The notes under the pieces were generated by a model that saw nothing but the letters and a program-made list of their open reading frames with translations, was not told where the DNA came from and searched no databases. Below, one piece after another: positions 36,909-45,512 of a stretch of DNA of 64,000 bases. The DNA comes from Ohtaekwangia kribbensis (GTDB lineage: Bacteria > Bacteroidota > Bacteroidia > Cytophagales > Cyclobacteriaceae), in the NCBI RefSeq assembly GCF_042676245.1, contig NZ_JBHTKA010000004.1:186001-250000 (forward strand). Reading direction: 5' to 3'. Numbering within the stretch: position 1 is the stretch's first letter; every line of letters begins with the position of its first letter. Made by a program: the position numbers and the translations under genes.

Positions 36909-37895
36909 ATGAATCCGACACCGATTAAAATTAAAAACTGGCTGCAGGTAATTATGATAGCGGCAATCGCCATGCTCCACTACTCCTGCGATGTATTGCA
37001 AGACGATGATCCGTCCAATGGCTCGCAGGTAGAAATCAGTAATGACAAGGTATATGTTTTGCCCAACGGTTCTGCCTATATCGATCTGTACTCCAAAGTA
37101 AAAACGTCAGGCACCGTCAGACTGAACATTTCCGGCCAGCCGCGACATGGAAACATTACGGAATTAAGCAGCGGCTTCCTGCAATATTCACCGGACAACT
37201 CTTTTAAAAGAGGACAGGATGCCATAGCCTTCTCTATATATTCAGAGAGCAACGAATTTATCAAGTTCGACAGTGTGATCATTATCGTAGAAGATGACAC
37301 TACGCAACTTCCATGTGGTATATATCCGCGCAACGATTCTGTTTATAATGTTACCGGCCCGGTCACTATAAACGTATTGCAGAACGATGTGCTCTGCGAT
37401 TCTTCCGATCTTATTGTAGAAGTATATAAACCTTCTTCAAGTTTCCCTCCGTATGCAGGTACTGCTACAGTTGTAAGCGGTAACCGTATACAATATACTC
37501 CGGGCGGATCATTTACCGGCACAGACAAGATCATTTACAAAGTATACTCTCCGACCGACACCTCGAAGGTTGGATTTGGTGTAGTATATATTGAGAAAGA
37601 GCAGGCCTGCAACTGGCAGCTGCGCAACGATCACTATACGGTAAACACCGACTCATTAACTACCAACCTGCTGCGCCTGCTGGTTTTCGCCAATGATACG
37701 CTTTGCCTGGACAGCTCACAGTGTACATTCTCAATCTCGAAAGCTCCGCGATACGGCACTGCATCGCTCTATAAAACATACGCGATAGACTATATCGTGC
37801 CGGATACAACAGCAACCATTACGGACAGTCTTTACTATAAAGTCTGCCACGGTTCACAATGCAAGGAAGCAAGCGTGGGGATAACGATTCACTGA
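36909..37895 (+). CDS. Ig/cadherin-like surface lipoprotein
   Basis: The 328-residue protein has a lipoprotein signal (IAMLHYSCDVLQ). Three beta-sandwich modules follow with Big_9/cadherin-like features: the pattern VNVLANDT appears as INVLQNDVLCDSS and LVFANDTLCLDSS, and GTATVVSGNRIQYTPGGSFT, TDKIIYKVYSP is the typical GTAT...YTP..F.G.D...Y.V end of each module. Repeated Cys (CGIYP, LCDSS, CNWQL, CHGSQC) may form disulphides. It is probably surface-exposed. A hairpin and an ECF sigma gene follow on the same strand, 66 bases downstream. Confidence 0.8.
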   Translation: MNPTPIKIKNWLQVIMIAAIAMLHYSCDVLQDDDPSNGSQVEISNDKVYVLPNGSAYIDLYSKVKTSGTVRLNISGQPRHGNITELSSGFLQYSPDNSFKRGQDAIAFSIYSESNEFIKFDSVIIIVEDDTTQLPCGIYPRNDSVYNVTGPVTINVLQNDVLCDSSDLIVEVYKPSSSFPPYAGTATVVSGNRIQYTPGGSFTGTDKIIYKVYSPTDTSKVGFGVVYIEKEQACNWQLRNDHYTVNTDSLTTNLLRLLVFANDTLCLDSSQCTFSISKAPRYGTASLYKTYAIDYIVPDTTATITDSLYYKVCHGSQCKEASVGITIH

Positions 37896-37926
37896 CCTGA
37901 AACAAAACTAAAAAACGACCCAATAC

Positions 37927-37952
37927 AGGTCTTCACTTCGCGGTGAAGACCT
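37927..37952 (+). terminator. 10-bp hairpin just before the ECF sigma start codon
   Basis: AGGTCTTCAC pairs perfectly with GTGAAGACCT across the 6-base loop ttcgcg. No T-run follows (only ctgttt). It ends 9 bases before the sigma-factor ATG, so it may act as a terminator of the lipoprotein gene or as a leader hairpin hiding the start region. Confidence 0.55.
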
Positions 37953-37961
37953 CCCCTGTTT

Positions 37962-38516
37962 ATGCAATATCAACACTTGCTGGAACGATGCAAAAAAAAG
38001 GACGCTTCCGCACAACGGATCCTGTACGACCTGTTCAAGGCCAGACTCATGGGCTTATGCAGGCGGTACGCAAAAAACCGCGAAGATGCACAGGACATGC
38101 TACAGGAAACTTTCATCAAGATCTTTACAAAAATACACCAGGTTGAGACCGCGAATAAGCTTGAATCGTGGATGAAATCTATAGCGGTACATACAGCCAT
38201 TGATCACTATCACAAATCGAAGAAAACGAGCCTGCAGCTCTATACCTCTTCGGATTATGATATAGCAGGCATTGACACAGAAGGTATAGTAGGAAACTTG
38301 TCGGATGAATTCCTCATCTCTGTTATCAATGAACTGCCGGAAGGCTGCCGCATCATCTTTAACCTGTTTGAAGTGGAAGGATATAGTCATGCCGAGATTG
38401 CCACGTTGCTGAATGTAACGGAGGGCACATCTCGGTCGCAGCTTCACCATGCGAAGTATTTGCTCAAGGAAAAATTAACACGTATCGGAATTAAGCGCTA
38501 TGAAAAGCTTGCCTGA
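37962..38516 (+). CDS. ECF-family RNA polymerase sigma factor
   Basis: The 184-residue protein has sigma region 2 at about 20-95 (LYDLFKARLMGLCRRYAKNREDAQDMLQETFIKIF appears there; the DAQDMLQETFIKIF segment is diagnostic) and region 4 at about 120-175 (INELPEGCRIIFNLFEVEGYSHAEIA, LLNVTEGTSRSQLHHAKYLLKEKL). This is the group that in Bacteroidota directs transcription in response to envelope signals and usually controls its own operon. The following gene overlaps by 17 bases, so the pair is cotranscribed and coupled. Confidence 0.95.
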   Translation: MQYQHLLERCKKKDASAQRILYDLFKARLMGLCRRYAKNREDAQDMLQETFIKIFTKIHQVETANKLESWMKSIAVHTAIDHYHKSKKTSLQLYTSSDYDIAGIDTEGIVGNLSDEFLISVINELPEGCRIIFNLFEVEGYSHAEIATLLNVTEGTSRSQLHHAKYLLKEKLTRIGIKRYEKLA

Positions 38517-39915
38517 AAAAGATTTCTGGAATAACATCAAAACACGGTTAAGTAACTATACCGAAGAACCGGAAGATGACTGGGATGATATTGCCGCTAT
38601 CATTTCTCCTTCGCGTTATGATGCCCGCAAGTGGATTGAGCTCTCGCAGGATATAGCTTCTGCCGTGGTGTTGGTACTCTTGCTATTGTTTACCGTTAAC
38701 ACAACGGATACCATACCCGCCAGGGACGAAATTGCAGGTATAAATTCCGCTACTGATACACATAAATCTGCTGAAGAGTTAACCCGAGGGAGGGAGCCTG
38801 CATCTGTTAACGAGCAGAAGAAACATCATGACGCACGCACTGATGCTGAGAATCAGAAGATCAAATCAGAAACTTCTTCCGGGAAGACTGGCATTCCCGT
38901 TCAAGATTCAGGAAACAGTGAAAGTATAAACACATCTACAGCTCAAAATACATCCATATCCAACGTTCACAAAAAGAAATATAGCAATAACAACCTATAT
39001 ACCGCTAAACAAACTACCAGCGAAAAACCAACAGATCTGACTATAGATACACAAGAGAATAACGATCGTATTTCAACCTCTGCTGAGTCAGATAGCATAA
39101 AGAATGCTGACAGCATCAACGCTAATGGAACAACGAACAATCAATCGGCAACACGTAACCATTCTTCAGAAATCGCGAAGGAGGATTCGGCAAAGAATAT
39201 AACTAAAACCGACAGTATCGAAGACAAGGAAACAGTGAAGAAAGAGGAACAGCAGCAGAAAAAACGCGCGAAAAAATTCCACCCTGCGATATACTTTACC
39301 GTTTCACCTTCGCTTGCCTACCAAAAAATAGTTCCGGCGAAGAATGACGCCATAAACATCACCGAGTTAAAATCAGATGGTATATTTTCTTCCAACCGGT
39401 TAGGACTTTCGATTGATGGTGGTTTCCAGATACCCGTCACCCAAGCTATAGAAGTATACGCGGGTCTCTCCTACTATCAACAAAATCAAACCATAACGTA
39501 TAAATATAGCGCCGGTGCCGTAGAAGAGATCGAAGGAAATCCGGATGAAGATTACATCATCAAACCGGGCATCAAACAAAAAGAGTTTTCGTATGCCATG
39601 CGCAACGCAGGTATATCAGCAGGCTTCTTCTATCGGCTAAAAACAGATAAGCTGATGCACAAGATCGGGGCCGGACTGCAATATCAAAAAGGCTTTCTCC
39701 GTGCAGGCGGAGGCGACACCTATAGCAACCGTTCTTCAAACTACTTTAATTATCAGTTGCTATACCGGCTGGAACTTGCTGTAAATACTCGAACGAATTT
39801 TTATATACAACCTAGCTTTACACATGCTATACGGGCCAGCGAATCCCTCCAGGAACCCTTTACTTTAAAACCGTATCGGGCTGCCATTGGCATTGGTATG
39901 ATCTATCGTTTCTGA
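38500..39915 (+). CDS. Putative trans-envelope anti-sigma-like protein with outer-membrane barrel
   Basis: The 471-residue protein has three parts. The N-terminal ~45 residues are cytoplasmic and acidic (DFWNNIKTRLSNYTEEPEDD). A membrane helix lies at about 51-66 (IASAVVLVLLLLFTVN). A disordered Thr/Ser/Asn/Lys-rich linker runs from about 70 to 258. The C-terminal part at about 260-471 resembles an outer-membrane beta-barrel (IYFTVSPSLAYQ, AGISAGFFYRL, IGAGLQYQKGFLRAGGG, FYIQPSFTHAI, AAIGIGMIYRF), ending in an aromatic residue. If this reading is right, one chain would link cytoplasm to outer membrane. Its coupling to the ECF sigma gene suggests an anti-sigma role, which is inference; no zinc-finger anti-sigma motif is visible. 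Confidence 0.75.
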   Translation: MKSLPEKDFWNNIKTRLSNYTEEPEDDWDDIAAIISPSRYDARKWIELSQDIASAVVLVLLLLFTVNTTDTIPARDEIAGINSATDTHKSAEELTRGREPASVNEQKKHHDARTDAENQKIKSETSSGKTGIPVQDSGNSESINTSTAQNTSISNVHKKKYSNNNLYTAKQTTSEKPTDLTIDTQENNDRISTSAESDSIKNADSINANGTTNNQSATRNHSSEIAKEDSAKNITKTDSIEDKETVKKEEQQQKKRAKKFHPAIYFTVSPSLAYQKIVPAKNDAINITELKSDGIFSSNRLGLSIDGGFQIPVTQAIEVYAGLSYYQQNQTITYKYSAGAVEEIEGNPDEDYIIKPGIKQKEFSYAMRNAGISAGFFYRLKTDKLMHKIGAGLQYQKGFLRAGGGDTYSNRSSNYFNYQLLYRLELAVNTRTNFYIQPSFTHAIRASESLQEPFTLKPYRAAIGIGMIYRF

Positions 39916-39927
39916 GAGATGTAGTAT

Positions 39928-40065
39928 ATGGTTCCGTATAAACGCCACAAATTGCGGCCGGGAATTGCATTGCCTCACCAGAAGAAACATAATCGCTTAC
40001 TGTTGAAAGTAATTCATTTTCTGGTACAGCTGGCAACGCAAAACACCTACAAACAAGATGAATAG
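39928..40065 (+). CDS. Possible small basic protein
   Basis: An open frame of 45 codons begins MVPYKRHKLRPG and ends NTYKQDE. It is basic and has no hydrophobic signal. It lies between the barrel protein and the oxidase gene, on the same strand. No ribosome-binding site is evident, and the frame may be open by chance. Confidence 0.25.
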   Translation: MVPYKRHKLRPGIALPHQKKHNRLLLKVIHFLVQLATQNTYKQDE

Positions 40066-40115
40066 TGTAATTCGCTGGTAAAGGTTATTTTAGAGAATAC
40101 CTTATCACCGATCGC

Positions 40116-41381
40116 ATGAAATTCACAGCTCCCGACTGGCAGAAGGAAATATACCTTAGTGGTTTTGCAGGCATTTTACCGCGCGTCAATATTGATCTGG
40201 CAAATCTCGAAGCCTCTGCGAAACGACACATGAGTCGTAACGCTTATGCTTATATAGCCGGAGGTGCGGGTTGTGAAGACACCATCAAGAGCAATCGCAA
40301 TGCCTTTACGAAATATAGTATTGTGCCACGCATGCTATGCAACGTTGGCGAACGCGACACCTCTGTTGAACTCTTCGGAGAAAAACTTCCATCACCATTT
40401 TTACTTTCTCCAGTCGGTGTACTGGAGATGGTTCACCGCGATGCTGATATTGCCGTAGCGCGTGCTGCGGCACAACTTGGTATACCCTATATATTTTCCA
40501 ACCAGGCAAGCTGCCCCATGGAAGCGTGTGCCGCAGTTATGAGAAATAGTCCGCGGTGGTTTCAGCTATATTGGAGTAAATCGAATGAACTGGTAGCAAG
40601 CTTTGTGCAGCGCGCTGAACGTTGCGGCTGCAAGGCCATCGTTGTAACGGTGGATACTACATTGCTCGGGTGGCGAACCCGCGATCTTGAACTTGCCTAC
40701 CTGCCTTTCCTGGAAGGTAAAGGAATAGCGCAATATACTTCAGATCCTGTTTTTCAAAAAATGCTGGACGAACCTGACGAAGGTGCCGATGTAAAAAGAA
40801 AAATAACGCTCAGGAGTATAGCCGGACTGGTGAAGATGGTGAATAATTATCCCGGCAATAACTTTCTGCGTAAACTTCGATCAGGCCGACCGATAAAAGC
40901 CGTGAGAAAATTTACAGCTACCTACTCTAATCCATGCACCACATGGAATGATCTGACTTTTTTGAGACAACAAACAAAATTACCCATACTGTTAAAAGGT
41001 ATCCTGCATGCTGATGATGCACGCAAAGCATTAGACTACGGTATGGATGGAATTATCATTTCCAATCACGGAGGCCGGCAAGTAGATGGTGCTGTTGCCA
41101 CACTCGATGCGCTACCAAAAATATATGATATCACGCGGGGCACAATACCCGTGTTGCTTGACAGCGGTATTCGCGGAGGTGCCGATGCTTTTAAAGCACT
41201 TGCTCTGGGCGCGAAAGCTGTTTGCATCGGCCGGCCTTATGTATATGGACTGGCGCTTGCCGGTGAACAAGGTGTATATACCGTACTCCGCAATTTCATG
41301 GCCGACTTCGAATTAACGATGGCTCTTTCGGGCTGTAAAAATATTCAGGAGATTACTGCGGATCGTTTACAGCGAACCTAA
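40116..41381 (+). CDS. FMN-dependent alpha-hydroxy-acid oxidase
   Basis: The 421-residue TIM-barrel protein belongs to the glycolate/lactate oxidase family. Key FMN and substrate residues are visible: the Tyr in AYAYIAGGAGCED, LSPVGVLEM, VVTVDTTLLGWRTRDLE, LPILLKGILHADDA (Lys), the catalytic His-Arg in ISNHGGRQVDGAVATLDALP, and LDSGIRGGADAFKALALGA with GRPYVYGLALAGEQGV. It resembles lactate 2-monooxygenase-like members, which have longer loops (here around 230-280). It oxidises a 2-hydroxy acid; the exact substrate cannot be read off. Confidence 0.9.
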   Translation: MKFTAPDWQKEIYLSGFAGILPRVNIDLANLEASAKRHMSRNAYAYIAGGAGCEDTIKSNRNAFTKYSIVPRMLCNVGERDTSVELFGEKLPSPFLLSPVGVLEMVHRDADIAVARAAAQLGIPYIFSNQASCPMEACAAVMRNSPRWFQLYWSKSNELVASFVQRAERCGCKAIVVTVDTTLLGWRTRDLELAYLPFLEGKGIAQYTSDPVFQKMLDEPDEGADVKRKITLRSIAGLVKMVNNYPGNNFLRKLRSGRPIKAVRKFTATYSNPCTTWNDLTFLRQQTKLPILLKGILHADDARKALDYGMDGIIISNHGGRQVDGAVATLDALPKIYDITRGTIPVLLDSGIRGGADAFKALALGAKAVCIGRPYVYGLALAGEQGVYTVLRNFMADFELTMALSGCKNIQEITADRLQRT

Positions 41382-41469
41382 ATCTCCGCGCCAAAATGCT
41401 TCTTTAAACTACAGGACGTTTACAAGGGTCGTAGACTTTTATTTACCTTTCACGCGAATTAAACAGTTT

Positions 41470-42192
41470 ATGAAACGATCGACATTTGCAATGCTGACAG
41501 CGCTGGTATTCACGGCCTGTACCACCGCTCAACTTAACCAGACCATGAGCGAAGTGAACAAAGCTCTTAACACCGAAAAACCATTAACCACTGCCGAGGT
41601 AGGCGAAGGATTGAAGGAAGCGTTGGTAAAAGGTATATCCAACGGATCAGACATGGCTTCGCAACTGGATGGCTACTTCAAAAATCCGAAGATCAAAATT
41701 CCGTTTCCCCCGGATGTTAAAAAAGTAGAAGATAAATTACGACAGATTGGTCTGGGCAGTGAAGTAGATAAATTTATACTTACCTTGAATCGGGGTGCTG
41801 AAGATGCCGCCAAGGAAGCTAAACCTATATTTGTTAATGCCATCAGGCAAATGACTATTCAGGATGCATGGAGTATTTTACGCGGGTCAGACAATGCAGC
41901 AACGGAATATTTAAAGCGCACAACATCTGCACAACTGCGCGAAAAATTTCAGCCGGTTATTGCGAGCTCGCTCAGCAAAGTAAATGCAACGAAATACTAT
42001 AGCGACCTGGTAACACAGTATAATCGAATTCCGTTTGTTGAAAAGGTAAATCCGGATCTGAATGACTATGCTACCACGAAAGCGATGGACGGATTATTTT
42101 TACTGATAGCCGATGAAGAGAAGAAGATACGCGAAGATCCGGTGGCCCGTACAACTGAATTGTTAAAAAGAGTTTTTGGCAGCAAGCAATAA
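41470..42192 (+). CDS. DUF4197 lipoprotein
   Basis: The 240-residue protein has a lipoprotein signal (LTALVFTACTTA; lipobox FTAC). The DUF4197 family body includes LTTAEVGEGLKEALVKGISN, IKIPFPPDVKKVEDKLRQIG, LNRGAEDAAKEAKPIFVNAI, and the C-terminal DYATTKAMDGLFLLIADEE. The function is unknown. It is 26 bases upstream of the PaaN-type gene, so the two may form an operon. Confidence 0.9.
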   Translation: MKRSTFAMLTALVFTACTTAQLNQTMSEVNKALNTEKPLTTAEVGEGLKEALVKGISNGSDMASQLDGYFKNPKIKIPFPPDVKKVEDKLRQIGLGSEVDKFILTLNRGAEDAAKEAKPIFVNAIRQMTIQDAWSILRGSDNAATEYLKRTTSAQLREKFQPVIASSLSKVNATKYYSDLVTQYNRIPFVEKVNPDLNDYATTKAMDGLFLLIADEEKKIREDPVARTTELLKRVFGSKQ

Positions 42193-42217
42193 AATAAACT
42201 ACTAAACAACCAGATAT

Positions 42218-43888
42218 ATGACCCTCTTTGAAAAACATAAAGCAACGATCACCAATGCCGTAAAAGCATTACACGACAGAACTTTTTTTGCATACTATCC
42301 TGAACATCCCGCACCTGCTATATATGGCGAAACTGCTGATGCCGATGCACAAGCTAAATTCAAGGCGACCCTTGGAAAAAAGTTTGAAGAGCTGAAGCAA
42401 CCGGCAGCTGAAGCATGGATTGGCGAAGAAGAATCGCCTTACCTGCAGGAAGCGTTGAAGATACAGTATCCTTCCTATAGCGTTCAGGCGTTGGTTGATA
42501 ACGCGAAGAAAGCGTTTCATGTATGGCGAAAAGTTTCGGTTGACGATCGTGCCGGTATATTAACGGAATCATTGGAGCGTGTTAAACAACGTTTCTTCGA
42601 GATTGCGTATGCCACCATGCATACTACGGGGCAAGGGTATATGATGGCGTTTCAGGCCTCAGGCCCACATGCTGCTGATCGCGCACTTGAAGCTATAGCG
42701 GCAGGCTATGAAGAATTACAGCGCTTCCCATCCAAAACAGTTTGGGACAAGCCCATGGGTAAATTTAATATACAGCTGAACAAAGAGTGGCGTGCTGTAC
42801 CGAAAGGTATATCGGTTGTTATAGGATGCTCAACATTTCCTACATGGAATTCCGTTACCGGCATATATGGAAGTCTTATTACCGGTAACGCTGTTATTGT
42901 AAAGCCGCATCCCGGTGCAATTTTACCCATTGCTATTGTGGTTGCCGAAATCCAAAAGGTGCTATCGGAAAACAATATAGATCCATCAGTTTGTCAGTTG
43001 GCGGTAGATACCGTTAGTAAAACTATAACAAAAGAACTGGCGGAACATCCGGAAGTAAAGCTAATTGATTTTACGGGAAACTCAGCCTTTGGAAGTTACC
43101 TGGAGACATTACCGGGTAAAACTGTATTTACGGAAAAGACCGGAGTCAACTCTGTTATACTTGATTCGGTGGAAGACGTTGACAAGGTTGCAGCAAACCT
43201 CGCTTTCTCAGTCGCTTTATATAGCGGACAGATGTGTACAGCTCCACAGAATTTTTATATACCGGAAGCAGGCATCAAGACTGCTGCCGGTGTAGTGTCG
43301 TTTGATGAATTTGCACAGAAACTGGCCGACCAGGTAAATGCTATAGCCGACAACCCAAAAGCCGGACCGTTTGTATTGGGCGCTGTACAAAACAAGAAGA
43401 CATGCGAGCGTGTTACCGATGCCGAAAAACTTCCGGGTAAAGTATGGTTAAAGTCACGCACGTTCGAGAACCCGATGTTTAAAAATGCACGCGTAGCTAC
43501 ACCCGTTCTTATTGAGGTGGATGCATCCAAGAAAGAGGTATTCAGCAAAGAATTATTCGGCCCGATTGCTTTACTGATCAAAACAAAAAATACAGATCAA
43601 AGTATAGCACTGGCACAGGAGATGGCACTGAAGTACGGTGCTATATCTTGCGGAGCCTATACAACGGACAACAAAGTAAAAGAAAAGATTGCCGATGAAA
43701 TGTCACTGGCCGCTACACCTGTATCATTTAACCTTATTGGTGGTATATATATGAACCAGCATGCTGCATTCTCTGACTTCCATGTAACCGGAGGTAATCC
43801 TGCAGGTAATGCATCGTTCACCAATCCTGAATATGTTACCAAACGTTTTACGTGGGTGGGTATGCGTGAGCCGGTAAAGATTAGCTAA
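42218..43888 (+). CDS. paaN: PaaN-type aldehyde dehydrogenase (phenylacetate degradation)
   Basis: The 556-residue protein matches the PaaN group of aldehyde dehydrogenases, which lack the enoyl-CoA hydratase domain of PaaZ. N-terminal DRTFFAYYPEHPAPAIYGE and EEESPYLQEALKIQYPSYSV are typical. NAD-binding motifs are FPTWNSVTGIYGSLITGNAV and LIDFTGNSAFGSYLE; the catalytic Cys is in YSGQMCTAPQNFYI. PaaN acts on the semialdehyde after ring opening of phenylacetyl-CoA epoxide, but no other paa genes are in this window. The gene illustrates the TATA bias strongly. Confidence 0.85.
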   Translation: MTLFEKHKATITNAVKALHDRTFFAYYPEHPAPAIYGETADADAQAKFKATLGKKFEELKQPAAEAWIGEEESPYLQEALKIQYPSYSVQALVDNAKKAFHVWRKVSVDDRAGILTESLERVKQRFFEIAYATMHTTGQGYMMAFQASGPHAADRALEAIAAGYEELQRFPSKTVWDKPMGKFNIQLNKEWRAVPKGISVVIGCSTFPTWNSVTGIYGSLITGNAVIVKPHPGAILPIAIVVAEIQKVLSENNIDPSVCQLAVDTVSKTITKELAEHPEVKLIDFTGNSAFGSYLETLPGKTVFTEKTGVNSVILDSVEDVDKVAANLAFSVALYSGQMCTAPQNFYIPEAGIKTAAGVVSFDEFAQKLADQVNAIADNPKAGPFVLGAVQNKKTCERVTDAEKLPGKVWLKSRTFENPMFKNARVATPVLIEVDASKKEVFSKELFGPIALLIKTKNTDQSIALAQEMALKYGAISCGAYTTDNKVKEKIADEMSLAATPVSFNLIGGIYMNQHAAFSDFHVTGGNPAGNASFTNPEYVTKRFTWVGMREPVKIS

Positions 43889-43896
43889 TCAACATT

Positions 43897-45465
43897 TTAA
43901 TCCAGCCACACCGATTTGATTTTCCAAACGCGCATATCAGCTTCGGCAGTACCACCCTCGGCAAATTGCTGTAAGCTATATTCAGATGATGTCGGAAAGA
44001 TCTGATCGGTAATAACCTGTTCTCCATCGTTGATATAAACTTCAACGATGGAGTTATCTACAAATACCTGCAACTTCAGTTTACCATTCTGCAACTTGAC
44101 CGGTGCGCGATCTACGCTGGGAAAATTACTATGAAACGACACATTACCAGACTTCGTCCGATCGATGTATACCTCCTGTAAACTCTTGTCGTAGCCAATA
44201 ATCGTTTCCTCGTTTTCACCGGTTATGATTTTAAATCCAAACTTCGCGGCATTGCCCGCGGTATAGCTATAATTGACTTCAAAACTTTTTCCGGGAAACA
44301 CTTTACCAGGCGGAGTATATTTTACGCTATCATCCCGGATTGCAGCCAGTTCCCGAACAGGCTTCTGAATCACACGATAACCATACGCTGTATTTTTCAG
44401 ATATAGCTCACGCGGCAGCGTCATAGCACTTCGCCATGGCTCGGTTGGTATATCCTGTCCGTAAGCCCAATTGTTAGCCCAGCCAAGCAAGATAGTCCGA
44501 CCATCGCTCTTCGGTACATTGTTAAAAGTAACAGCTGCGTAAAAGTCTTTACCATATTCTAGGTATAGCGGGTACTGTTTCGGATACTCAGGCGTAAATT
44601 TTCTTCCATCAAAATTACCAACGAAGTATTGCATACCGACAAAGGTTGGTCCTTGCGGATGTGAGTTCGAAATGAGCAGCACCCATTTTTTCTTCGCAGG
44701 ATTATCAAGCAACGGTACCTCTATCAGATCCGGACATTCCCATATTTTTGCAGTGTCTCCGAGCGGACCGAATTCACTTAGCAGTTTCCAATCTTTTAAA
44801 TTCTTTGATTCGTAAAACTGCGCTTTGAATTTATCGGGAACAACCACTGTCATCACCCATTTCTTTTCCGGTTCATACCAGAAAACCTTTGGATCACGAA
44901 AATCTTTCAGTTTTTTATCAAGCACCGGATTGTCAGTATACCGCGTAAACGTCCTGCCACGATCTTCACTATAAGCTACACTCTGATGCTGCGTTAACTG
45001 TTGGTTGTTACGATGTACGTGTGAGGTATATATAGCCACCATACCACCTCCGCCTTTCGAAAAAAAGCCACTGGTATTATTCACATCCGCTACGGCACTA
45101 CCGGAAAAGATCATCGTACTATCGCCTGATGCTTTATCTGTATATTCTGTGATCGCTACTGGCAAATGCTCCCAGCGAAGCAAATCGCTGCTTACCGCGT
45201 GCCCCCAACTCATGTGTCCCCATTTGTTACCAAAGGGATTATACTGATAAAACAAGTGATACTCACCATCAAAGTATAACAATCCATTCGGATCGTTCGT
45301 CCAATTATGATCGGGCGAAAAGTGAAAAGCAGGTCGGTATTGTTCGGTATACTTCCTCGCTTTGACTGTATCGTCCACAACGGTCCCCTGCGATTCAACG
45401 GGAGGTTTTATAGTGCAGGATGCTGTCAAAATCAAGACAACGGCATAAACAATATACTTCTGCAT
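43897..45465 (-). CDS. Glycoside hydrolase family 32 lipoprotein (levanase/invertase-like)
   Basis: I start it at MQKYIVYAVVLILTASC, which gives a lipoprotein signal (lipobox LTASC); seven further in-frame codons lie upstream. The mature enzyme is a GH32 five-bladed propeller plus a C-terminal beta-sandwich. The three carboxylate motifs are visible: HNWTNDPNGLLYFDG (nucleophile Asp), KDFRDPKVFW (Asp) and KIWECPDLIEV (acid/base Glu). Further blocks are YHLFYQYNPFGNKWGHMSWG and ILLGWANNWAYG. It cleaves fructans or sucrose at the cell surface. No SusCD pair or fructokinase is beside it. Confidence 0.95.
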   Translation of the reverse strand: MQKYIVYAVVLILTASCTIKPPVESQGTVVDDTVKARKYTEQYRPAFHFSPDHNWTNDPNGLLYFDGEYHLFYQYNPFGNKWGHMSWGHAVSSDLLRWEHLPVAITEYTDKASGDSTMIFSGSAVADVNNTSGFFSKGGGGMVAIYTSHVHRNNQQLTQHQSVAYSEDRGRTFTRYTDNPVLDKKLKDFRDPKVFWYEPEKKWVMTVVVPDKFKAQFYESKNLKDWKLLSEFGPLGDTAKIWECPDLIEVPLLDNPAKKKWVLLISNSHPQGPTFVGMQYFVGNFDGRKFTPEYPKQYPLYLEYGKDFYAAVTFNNVPKSDGRTILLGWANNWAYGQDIPTEPWRSAMTLPRELYLKNTAYGYRVIQKPVRELAAIRDDSVKYTPPGKVFPGKSFEVNYSYTAGNAAKFGFKIITGENEETIIGYDKSLQEVYIDRTKSGNVSFHSNFPSVDRAPVKLQNGKLKLQVFVDNSIVEVYINDGEQVITDQIFPTSSEYSLQQFAEGGTAEADMRVWKIKSVWLD

Positions 45466-45512
45466 AAATCTTTCGTTTGGGTGCATGAAGAAAGATACAA
45501 CAGTATAACTGA

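Noticed and set aside
38100..38450. 116-codon minus-strand ORF
   Set aside because: It lies antisense to the ECF sigma gene, which has unambiguous motifs.
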